NCBI GenBank assembly: GCA_025201365.1
Contig: JAIXMF010000246.1
Coordinates: 1 to 21,132, forward strand
Direction of reading: 5' to 3'
Length of the DNA: 21,132 nt
DNA from: Syncephalis plumigaleata
Taxonomy: Eukaryota > Zoopagomycota > Zoopagomycetes > Zoopagales > Piptocephalidaceae
Shown: piece by piece, positions 9,001 to 16,798 of the stretch
Layout: each line of letters starts with the position of its first letter
How positions within the stretch are numbered: position 1 is the first letter of the stretch
Made by a program: the position numbers and the translations under genes
Notes under the pieces: model-generated
What the model was told of the DNA's origin: nothing
The model's database searches: none
What the model saw: only the letters and a program-made list of their open reading frames with translations

Positions 9001-10066
9001 TAATGAGCCATAGCGTGGTTAGTACCTCATTCATTACAAACAGAATGATAACTTACATCCTACCATACAGGAACATACGTGGATAATGAGTCACATTGTT
9101 ATTAGTACATCGTACATAGGATTTGAATGATCACTTACTTTCTATTATACAAGAATATATGTGGATCATGTGTCATAGCGTGATTAGTGCATTCATAGAT
9201 TACGATAAAAAATGATCACTTACCCACTAGTATACACAAGCGTGTGTCAATCGTGTGCCATATTATAATTAGTACCTCGTTCATTCATTATGGCCAGAAT
9301 GATTACTTACATGCTATCATACGAGAACGTATGTGGATAATGAGCCACATTGGTATTAGTACCTCATTCATTACAGTAAGAATGATTACTCACGATCTAT
9401 TGTACATGAACGTATGTGGATCATGTGTCATACTGTGATTAGTACCCCATTTATCACGGTAAGAAAGGCAACTTACAGGCTGGTATACGGGGATGTATGC
9501 GAATCATATGACATATTATAGTCAGTATCTCATACGCTGTAGTCAGAATGTTAACTTACAGGCTAATATACAGGAATATACAGGATCATATGCCATACTA
9601 TGGTTAGTACGTCATTTATTGCCATCATAGTGATAACCTACGCACTGTGGTAGACAGGTATATGGGTTGTGTGACAGATTGCGGTTAGTAGTCGTACACT
9701 ACGATCAAAATGATAACTTACGGGTGCTTGAATGGCAGCACATACGATTTTGGTTTGTATTACAATTAGCATAGTGCTTATTATGGTCAATAGAATAGCT
9801 TACGTTCTTGAGCTAACAAATGAATAGATAGAATAAACATTATAGTGTGATTATCACGTCAAAACAATCATTTAATATACATGCGCTTACGAGCTATCGG
9901 TAATCATCGGTAGACAATGAAACAATAGACTACAATTAGTACATCAATTGATAGGGTCACGGCCAGACATACCACGACGATCCATGACGGGACTAGCTTC
10001 AACGGCAACCAGACTGGCGACAGCGACAACGGCGACGGCAATAGCGATGATGGTAGAGAACTTCAT
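6025..10066 (-). CDS. Micro-exon gene: 87-aa secreted precursor from ~49 exons, 41 of them exactly one in-phase codon
   Basis: Exon 1 is 10066-9973 (94 nt). Micro-exons, by lower coordinate, 3 nt unless stated: 9891, 9804, 9722 (5 nt), 9642, 9560, 9477, 9394, 9311, 9224, 9139, 9057, 8974, 8889, 8806, 8722, 8639, 8554, 8471, 8382, 8298, 8215, 8140, 8055, 7972, 7888, 7806, 7723, 7640, 7556, 7471, 7388 (6 nt), 7316, 7233, 7151, 7065, 6980, 6894, 6830, 6747, 6661, 6597, 6514, 6432, 6349, 6267, 6185 (2 nt), 6103 (2 nt). The last exon is 6050-6025, ending TAG. Every micro-exon lies between an AG and a GTAAGT-like donor, and nearly every intron has a TNCTRAY-type branch site about 40 nt before its acceptor. 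Phases close: 94 leaves 1, the 5-nt exon resets to 0, 2+2 restores 1, and the last exon needs 1. Residues 1-24 are a signal peptide (MKFSTIIAIAVAVVAVAS...) and R30-R31 look like a Kex2 site. Residues 36-51 read CPPIHWKDGKTYEMHF; there are two Cys (36, 57), a sequon N61-G-T, a Pro-rich stretch and a QDEDIIK end. Function unknown. The gene model is inferred, without transcript evidence. Confidence 0.85.
6597..7064 (-). repeat. Three-unit tandem duplication inside the array (233-bp offset)
   Basis: The block 6597-6831 repeats at 6830-7064. Exons at 6597, 6661 and 6747 lie exactly 233 bp from those at 6830, 6894 and 6980. By eye the intron of the central pair differs at about 8 of 83 sites and that of the next pair at about 7-8 of 61, so this is a recent duplication. 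Related three-unit modules seem to continue at 7151/7233 and 7471/7556, marked on the plus strand by a CTATTTATACA-like block. Confidence 0.75.
9265..9338 (-). repeat. 74-bp segment identical to 8425-8498 inside the array
   Basis: Positions 9265-9338 and 8425-8498 are base-for-base identical, 840 bp (10 units) apart, while the units around them differ. The segment includes the micro-exons at 9311 and 8471 (both CAT, His). It looks like a recent exchange, conversion or copy between units. Confidence 0.85.
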
Positions 10067-10175
10067 GTTGATATTGGCCTAGTGGAATGGATAGCTCAGC
10101 TGACTAGAACGAGAGTAGAAAGTAGAGTAGAGTAGAAAAGAGTAGAGTAGAGTAGAAGAGTGAATATGAGGATGG
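10067..10175 (-). promoter_or_regulatory. CT-rich leader of the micro-exon gene
   Basis: Read on the minus strand, the 5' leader holds repeats of the pentamer CTACT (about 10105-10160), the pyrimidine-rich tract often found just upstream of strongly expressed fungal genes. A similar CTACT run precedes the acyl-CoA oxidase gene (14066-14085). Confidence 0.5.
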
Positions 10176-10203
10176 CAAGCTGAGTGTGTCGAAAAGTGCT
10201 TGA

Positions 10204-10209
10204 TTTATA
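10204..10209 (-). promoter_or_regulatory. TATA box (TATAAA) of the micro-exon gene
   Basis: The minus strand reads GGCTATAAATC at 10212-10202, about 140 nt upstream of the ATG and just before the CT-rich leader. This fits a start site near 10175. A clean TATA box and the C/T-ended codon bias of exon 1 suggest strong expression. Confidence 0.6.
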
Positions 10210-10379
10210 GCCGAGATGATGCTAAACATCTAGGTGGAAAGCATGATGATGGCTATCGTGGCGTCATTCATTATACACGCGAGTAGTTGTTCTAAGCATC
10301 TACTCCACATGCCGACATGTTGTAACAGCATGAGATGATATTATCACGCTGTATTACACATTTTACTGCATTATTTTAG

Positions 10380-11250
10380 CTCTAAAGGCCTTCTCTCCTT
10401 CTTTCCTTTACCTGGGATTCTTTTCAGGGGACTTTGTAACCCAATCCTATGCTGCTATCCATTATTTCCTCCATACTCGCCACTCCCATTTCTCTTTTAC
10501 CCGTTATTTCCAGGGAGAAACATTTGCATTGGGATTACTTTGGTGGTGGTGGTGATAGAAGTCGCCATTGTTCAAAAGTAGCAGGACTGGTGTTTGAATA
10601 AGCCGGTTTTGTAAGAAGAAAACCGGAAGGTCCCAGCACCATGGCTTTTGTCCATACGTTTCACCAACCACATATGAGGGAACTGCATGACCATTTGCTG
10701 GTCAAGGGTTAAGCAGCTAACCTCAGTTTGAGTAGAACAGGTCAATTCAACAGAGCATGTTACAGCCATTTCATTTTCGAATAGAAGTCTGGGCTAAATC
10801 ATTAGAATAGCCAATCATTTAACGAGGAATGAAGGAACCGTCATTTGCGATACAATGGCACAAATGCAAGTATACAACAATGTACGAGTGTTCCACGATA
10901 CCCGTTGCTTTCAAAGTAGTCGGATCGTTCAGTCCAATGTAAGCAAGCTGGGGAATATGAGCAGTTGCCGAAGGAGGGAGTGTTTACTTGCTTGGAATTA
11001 TCGAATGCAACTATCATTAGTCTGGGAACTGACGTTGCTCGTTTACATCCACCTATTTGTTCGACATCATTCTTCCCGGCCAATAAAAGTACTCATTTCC
11101 ATCATCACTTGTTTTAACTCCTTAGCCGCACATTTCACTAACACTAGACATGATGCTATGCTCGGATTGTTATGCGTATTACATGCATGTGTGGTGAGGA
11201 TAGTCGGCTGTTCGATGAAGTCGATTAAGAAGTGGATAGGTAAGAATAGG
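10380..11250. other. Unidentified segment of higher GC content, no confident gene
   Basis: By eye this segment is richer in G+C and has fewer homopolymeric A/T runs than its flanks. It has open stretches on both strands: 10769-10572 (-), 11083-10841 (-) and 10855-11277 (+, 140 codons). None shows a recognisable domain, splice-supported exon or signal peptide. It may be a decayed gene, an unrecognised exon or DNA of other origin. Confidence 0.35.
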
Positions 11251-11505
11251 AAGCATGTCTGCCTAGTTGGACAGTGATGGCAAATTAGGATGAGTAGCCG
11301 ATATTGTGCTCATGTAGCATAGAAATACGTGCGAATTACGAACAATACACGATAGCTTTCAATAATAGAGCGTGCATGTCATTATTATTCTGACTTGATT
11401 GTCACATTCATACAAATGTCATTCATTATCATGACATCTGCATGACATGTTCATTTGTATGTAATCTATCATTGCTCATTCCATTGTCAATTGACATGAT
11501 CGATA

Positions 11506-11602
11506 CTGATTGCAATGCATCACGACATATCATCGAATGATCCCACAATCATATGGACATGAACATACTTGATGGCATCTATAATACGATACGATATTCA
11601 TC
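11506..11602. repeat. Dispersed direct repeat, copy B (partner at 4651-4747)
   Basis: Same orientation and about 93% identity to copy A by hand alignment. Similarity fades into AT-rich sequence after ATTCATC. It lies about 570 bp before the SET-domain gene. Confidence 0.8.
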
Positions 11603-12171
11603 CTATGAGTATGATCAATTATCATTATTAATTACGCTGTATGAATCAGCATACTCGATGATCTAATAAATCCATTCATTCATTTACGTACACATGCAGT
11701 TTACTCTATCAACAGCTTCCCAATTGTTCATAGACTTGTGTAGCACATACTTAATCGTACTAGTACAATTACTAGCAATATTCATCATTATACCACCGTC
11801 CTTTGTCACTTTATCTATTTGTTGCTGAACTATAGGCAGCATTATACCATTACAGCAAAGTTACAATGGTATCAAATGATACGAAGCTTACATTGCCGTA
11901 TTCACGATACATACTCGAATAAACACAGATAGCCGTAACAAGCATGGTTTCACTTTATGAGACATTAAAAAGAAATAAAGCAAGTCCATTATCGTAGTAT
12001 CTTATCAATACTTCTATAGATTATAAACTGAAATAAACATATGAAGGGGAAGAGATTAGTATCGTATGTAACATTGGTTACTATTTCCGAACACATGAAT
12101 TCGATGGAATAATTAAGAAAAAATAAAAAATGAAATGATTACGCATGCAATGTTAGTCATTTTCATCAAAC
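11603..12171. other. Intergenic region upstream of the SET-domain gene, no gene seen
   Basis: AT-rich sequence, with A-rich stretches (about 12110-12130) close to the ATG at 12172. It probably includes promoter and leader. I identified no RNA gene or further coding exon. Confidence 0.5.
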
Positions 12172-13857
12172 ATGAAGGAACAAGGCCGTGAATTTTCCAC
12201 ATATTACTTTGACTGGTTGCGCTCGCGAGGCACCACCATTGATCAGAATTTAGCTATAGTGACGGTGGACGGTAAAGGACGTGGCCTCTACTTGTATCCT
12301 GAGAAGCAAAACGTATTACCATCATCGACTATCGATATCAAATCATCCACCGATGAGTGTAGCGTAGCAAAATTGCCTCGCTCTTTGGTTATTACGGCAC
12401 AAAATGTCCATCAGATAGCAGTGAAGCACTGGCCGGTACTTGCTATGTGGATTGATGGCTTAGCTGCAATGGATGATATGGATGCTACAACTTATGAACG
12501 TTCCGTACTGCTAGCCCTGATTATTCACCATTCCCGTGTATTAGCAGGAAGGAAGGACAATCAGCCATCTAGCCATTTAGCATTAGCAGATAGTGGTAGT
12601 GGCAGTGGCAGCGAGACATGCCCATTCCTACTGTTTGTTGCCACACTACCTGATAATACCGAATTACCATCACCTGTACTATGGCCATCTAGTTTAGAGG
12701 AGAGGGGCGTAGAACAAGGAAACACATTCGATTGCCTTGCCTTGCTTGAGGGAACATCATTGGGCGCCGCTATTATAGCTAAGAAGCGATTCTTGCAAAC
12801 AGAAGTCAAGCGATGGCAAGCTATGTGTAAATACACTCGTGATCAACATGATCATTCAACTAACAATACGAATAATGATGATATCTGTTACTTATTAAAC
12901 GATATAACGCATGAGGAATTGATACGTGCCGATGCACTATATTGGTCGCGTGTACTCGAGATCACATCGTCGACTGATGAAGCGCATCAACGTGGAACTA
13001 CCGCGTTTCTCCCGTTGATCGATATGTGTAATCACGCAGGAGAGCAGGCCAATGCTCGTTGGCAGCTAACGCCAGAGGGTGACGTTGAACTACTGGTTAG
13101 TGCGGCACTCTTAGCAAACACGAATGAACAAGTGGAGCTTTGCATATCGTACGGCGATAAAACCAACGAGGAACTATTATTTCTATATGGTTTTACATTG
13201 TCGGATACGCGATACGATTCATGTACCCTTATGGCTCCACTAGAGGCGGGCAATCAGTATGTGACGCCGACTACTACGGAACAAGAAGTGGAGGCGCTTG
13301 TTATGGGGAAAATGTATTTATTGCAAGCGGTAGAGGAATGGAAACCGCAACTAGTGTTACGTACACCATCTACTGGACAAGGAGAAGTAGACGTAAACAT
13401 GAATGATACGTTAAATAAGCGCCATTGGTGTCCCTGGTTAACACCAAATGCCGAGCGTGTATTTCAATTGTGTATGCTAGGAAGCGATGAGTTCGACACG
13501 GCAGAACAGCCAGACAATGAATACGGACTAGAATGGACCGTTTACGATAGAGTGCTTGATAAATTTAACGAAGATTTCGACAAAGCTATCGATCCACACC
13601 GATTGACACTACAACAACGTATGATCCCTGTATTACACGAGTTAGTTGAACAACAATTGGCATGCGTGTCATCGTTATCTATCACTGCTGCTGCTGCTGC
13701 TGCTGCTGCTCATCATCTATCCCTATCCAGTCGTAGTGATGATGACGCGTCATTATTACAAGATGTGGATCGTGTGAAACACATACACAACTACTTGACT
13801 GGGATAGAACGAGTGGCCGAAGCCATTCTCCATTGGCTTAACGACGCAACTAACTAG
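12172..13857 (+). CDS. SET-domain protein methyltransferase-like (SETD3/SETD6/Rubisco LSMT-type)
   Basis: A single uninterrupted frame of 561 residues from ATG 12172 to TAG 13857. The N-terminus (FDWLRSRGTTIDQNLAIV...GRGLYL) matches the start of the RLSMT/SETD3 class, where the SET domain begins GRGL. The hallmark motifs are LPLIDMCNHA near residue 280, with the Asn-His pair used to bind AdoMet, and CISYGDKTNEELLFLYGF near 324-341, the SET-C motif with its Tyr and YGF end. The SET domain is split by a long insert, as usual for this class. A C-terminal substrate-binding region follows, interrupted by an eight-Ala run near 505-512. It should transfer methyl groups from AdoMet to lysine (or histidine, as SETD3 does) of a protein. 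The substrate cannot be told from the sequence. It probably acts in cytosol or nucleus, as there is no targeting signal. Confidence 0.82.
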   Translation: MKEQGREFSTYYFDWLRSRGTTIDQNLAIVTVDGKGRGLYLYPEKQNVLPSSTIDIKSSTDECSVAKLPRSLVITAQNVHQIAVKHWPVLAMWIDGLAAMDDMDATTYERSVLLALIIHHSRVLAGRKDNQPSSHLALADSGSGSGSETCPFLLFVATLPDNTELPSPVLWPSSLEERGVEQGNTFDCLALLEGTSLGAAIIAKKRFLQTEVKRWQAMCKYTRDQHDHSTNNTNNDDICYLLNDITHEELIRADALYWSRVLEITSSTDEAHQRGTTAFLPLIDMCNHAGEQANARWQLTPEGDVELLVSAALLANTNEQVELCISYGDKTNEELLFLYGFTLSDTRYDSCTLMAPLEAGNQYVTPTTTEQEVEALVMGKMYLLQAVEEWKPQLVLRTPSTGQGEVDVNMNDTLNKRHWCPWLTPNAERVFQLCMLGSDEFDTAEQPDNEYGLEWTVYDRVLDKFNEDFDKAIDPHRLTLQQRMIPVLHELVEQQLACVSSLSITAAAAAAAAHHLSLSSRSDDDASLLQDVDRVKHIHNYLTGIERVAEAILHWLNDATN

Positions 13858-13921
13858 CTAGCTAGCAAGCAAGCAAGTGTCACAGCACATTAATAACGGT
13901 GGTTGAATTGGGGCAATTGAC

Positions 13922-13927
13922 AATAAA
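13922..13927 (+). terminator. Poly(A) signal AATAAA of the SET-domain gene
   Basis: AATAAA about 65 nt past the stop, after a short CTAG/AAGC tetranucleotide run at 13853-13876. Confidence 0.55.
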
Positions 13928-13929
13928 GA

Positions 13930-14254
13930 CTAAATTGCAGCCCCACGTGAATAGAATTCATTTATTGTAAAAAGACGGCAACTCCTTACTCGGTGTTACC
14001 GATATCCGCTTCGTTGTTTGAATAAATCACATCTCAACCCGTTACCACCGTCAGTAGTGATAAACACTACTCTACTCTACTCTATTCCTCCTCTTTAACT
14101 TTCTACATTACTTGTTGGTACACTTTTCTCAACTTACTCTTTAACTTGCTCATAACCTTGTTTATTGCTCACTTGTTAAAAAAACACGTACTCGCTTTAT
14201 TCATAAACAACTTGTTTATTTCTTTTCTCGTTTTACAGCAACGCTTCAATCACA
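13930..14254 (+). promoter_or_regulatory. Upstream region of the acyl-CoA oxidase gene with CT-rich leader
   Basis: No gene is seen. The pentamer run CTACTCTACTCTACTC (14066-14085) and further pyrimidine-rich tracts up to the ATG at 14255 resemble the leader of the micro-exon gene. The segment ATAAACAACTTG followed by TTTATTTC and TTTTCTCG lies just before the start. Confidence 0.4.
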
Positions 14255-16630
14255 ATGACACAAACACCGTCTGCTTCAGCGTTCTCCAACGTTAAGGGAG
14301 CTCAGCCCACACCGGTATTCGACCCGGTAGCCCTGAACCATATCCTCGACCCGGATAACCGTGATAATCGGGAACGAGTCAAGAAATTCATTATCGAACA
14401 TAAAGAGCTGTACACGCCTCGTTTTGATATTCCATTGAACGAGGAGCGTGACCTAGCCTACAAACGTCTACGTTTGCTAGGTGAAGCCGGGTTTATTTCC
14501 GTGTTGGATTTTGAAACGAATCCACTCAACATCTTTGCAGGTAACTATAAATAATAATTGGTAGGCAGCATTTATTTATTTATTTGTTTATTAGTTCATG
14601 AGGTTGCCGGTCTCGTGGATGCTGGTATGGCCACGAAACTTACTGTTAATTTCAACTTGGTAAGAGACGTCAAATGTAATATAGTATAATATAATTAATA
14701 TATGTATATATGTATATAATAGTTCGGTGGCACGGTACTCAAGCTAGGCACGGAGCGTCATCGTCATTTAATTCCAAACATCGATACGCTTCATTCCACC
14801 GGTTGTTTTGGTTTAACAGAGCTGGGCTATGGCAACAATGCCATTGAAATGGAAACCACTGCCCATTACGATACGAAGACCAAGGAATTCATCATTCATA
14901 GTCCAACGACCAAGAGTCAGAAATACTGGATTACCAACGGTGCCGTTCATGCCAAATATTGTGTTGTCTTCGCACAATTGGAGATTAATGGAACACATGA
15001 AGGTAGGCTAGTTAGAATGATCATACGAATGATAACTTCAACGATATACATTAATTAATGCATTTCTATTTATTATATATGTGCGTGTATATATATTTAG
15101 GTATTCACGCTTTCTTGGTTCGTATTCGTAATGAGGATTTCAGCGTGTGTCCCGGTGTTACTATTCGTGATATGGGTCGTAAACACGAATTGGATGGTGT
15201 CGACAATGCATTGCTCTCCTTTGATCATGTTCGGTAAGCAAATTGATAACAATACACTATTAACAATGCTAATCTATGATATGTATATAGTATTCCACGC
15301 GAGAATCTATTGAATCGTTACTCAAATGTAGCTGAAGATGGTAGCTTCACCTCTACCATTAGTGGTCGTCGTGCAAGGTTCATCGTCGTGGCCGATCAAT
15401 TGCTTAGCGGTCGTCTATGCATTGCTGCCATGAACTTGTCAGCTGCTCGTATGGCGCTAGTCATTGCTCTACGTTATGCTGCCACTCGTCTTACCGTGGG
15501 TCCTAATGGTAAATCGGATACGCCAATTCTATCGTATCAATTGCAACAACGTGCGATTATTCCATTATTGGCACGCACCATTGCGCTTAATGTCGGATTG
15601 AACTACGTGAAACGAGTGTGGATGAATCCGGCCAGTCCACCCTCCGCAGTCATTCGTCTATGCTGCGTTATTAAACCGTTGATCACCTGGAATACCGAGC
15701 GTGTCGGCAGTGTTTGTCGTGAACGATGTGGCGGTCAAGGCTACTTGCGAGCATCGCGTCTATCCTCTGTCATTGGATTTGCTCATGCAGTAAGACAATA
15801 TCATTTATGACATGGTATATACTGTACTAATCAATCCTGTTTATCCTGTTGTTATTATTTAGGGTATCACGGCTGAAGGTGATAATTCCGTACTCATGCA
15901 AAAAGTTGCCAAAGAATTATTGGCTGATGTTCAAAAAGGTCTGGAGAAATTGCCAGAGATCAAACGATCCGGCACGCCCTCCACCTGGTCACTCGATGAC
16001 ATTGAATCGCTCTTGGACCTTATTCGTTTGCAATCGAACAGCCACGTTAAAGAGGTGAGTGTATTAATGATGGCAGATCAATTGAAATGGCAAACTAATA
16101 AAAAGGTGTTTTATTCCATTTAGCTTGGTAAGAAGATGGCCGATGGTAAAGCGCAGGGCAAGTCAATCTATCAAGTTTGGATGCTGGAGGCGTCCGAGCT
16201 GATCCAGGCCACCTCACGTCTCTACGGTGAACGTGTGTGCATGGAGCAATTCGTCTCGCTCATTCAGACAACACCCATCTCACCATTGCGGTAAGTTAGT
16301 TATGTCAGTTAGTTGCAATACGAATACTAATATGATATCAATAATGATACCATTAGTGACACACTCGTGGATATCGCTCGTATCTACGCGTTAGCCATCG
16401 TTGAACGGGATCTCGCTTGGTATCAGACTCATGGCTACATTACACCAGCCAATGGTGCTAAATTATCCGATCTACTATCCGATTACGTTAGACAATTGGC
16501 ACCACGTACACTTAACATTCTCGATGGATTTGCCATTCCAGACGAGCTTCTCTTTGCTCCCATCGCCTTGGATTGGGAACGTTACAATGAATACGACAAT
16601 CATGGTGAACTAGTAGGCAACAAGCTATAA
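14255..16630 (+). CDS. Acyl-CoA oxidase, peroxisomal beta-oxidation
   Basis: Eight exons: 14255-14540, 14595-14659, 14723-15002, 15101-15233, 15291-15789, 15863-16054, 16124-16290 and 16357-16630. Phases agree at every join, giving 631 residues, normal for the family. The FAD-dependent acyl-CoA oxidase pattern is clear: [13 protein letters not shown], then [14 protein letters not shown] (the flavin-binding CxxTE-like segment), [21 protein letters not shown], and the ACOX C-terminal domain with [11 protein letters not shown] and [20 protein letters not shown], the latter carrying the catalytic-base Glu region. The enzyme oxidises acyl-CoA to trans-2-enoyl-CoA with release of hydrogen peroxide. 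The protein ends in Asn-Lys-Leu, a non-canonical PTS1 that fits peroxisomal import. Introns are 54-98 nt. Its 3' end converges with the ZC3H3-like gene. Confidence 0.93.
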
Positions 16631-16676
16631 TCTATGTTATTCTCATCGAGATCATTATACATACACCATTATTACT

Positions 16677-16682
16677 AATAAA
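16677..16682 (+). terminator. Poly(A) signal AATAAA of the acyl-CoA oxidase gene
   Basis: AATAAA about 47 nt past the stop. The convergent ZC3H3-like gene has its own AATAAA on the minus strand at 16709-16704, so the two 3' ends face each other or overlap slightly. Confidence 0.55.
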
Positions 16683-16798
16683 TGGATGAATTATAAGATT
16701 ACTTTTATTCATATATGTAAATGTATATACACTACATCGACAACAATAGTAACAATACATGAAGGTATTTTATATATTTATGTATATAGATATATTAT

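Larger units (their letters stand above)
6103..9893 (-). repeat. Tandem array of ~47 intron-plus-micro-exon units, ~83-bp period
   Basis: Spacing between successive micro-exons is mostly 80-89 bp (mean about 82 from 9891 to 6267). Shorter units of 64, 64, 72 and 75 bp arise from deletions between branch site and acceptor. The minus-strand consensus is GTAAGT, about 25-30 nt, TACTAAY, about 40 nt without usable AG, an ATAG-like acceptor, then 3 variable nt and the next GTAAGT. Units are recognisably homologous. The best conserved blocks are the splice signals and the segment before the acceptor (TATGT-T---GTATGATAG-like). Viewed on the plus strand only, it would be scored as a minisatellite. 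Confidence 0.93.

Noticed and set aside
8160-9438. Plus-strand open stretches of 60-65 codons with shared MCH.IIST-like repeats (8160-8357, 8413-8598, 9244-9438)
   Set aside because: They are reading-frame shadows of the minus-strand array; their similarity is that of the repeat units.
6103-9893. CRISPR-like array (regular repeats with short variable slots)
   Set aside because: The variable slot is only 3 nt and the long part is diverged rather than identical; the conserved blocks are spliceosomal signals and the context is eukaryotic.
6103-9893. Plain non-coding minisatellite
   Set aside because: It would not explain conserved donor, branch and acceptor in each unit, AG exclusion, exact phase closure, stop-free biased codons and the signal-peptide exon at one end. 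It remains the null hypothesis until transcripts are seen.
9804-9893. Longer internal exon between 9930 and 9891 using the AG only 4-5 nt after TACTAAT
   Set aside because: That AG is too close to the branch point, and the unit pattern places the acceptor at CCGATAG before a 3-nt exon.
10841-11277. Overlapping open stretches on both strands as a gene
   Set aside because: Neither has a domain, a codon signature I can support, or splice partners; kept only as an unidentified segment.
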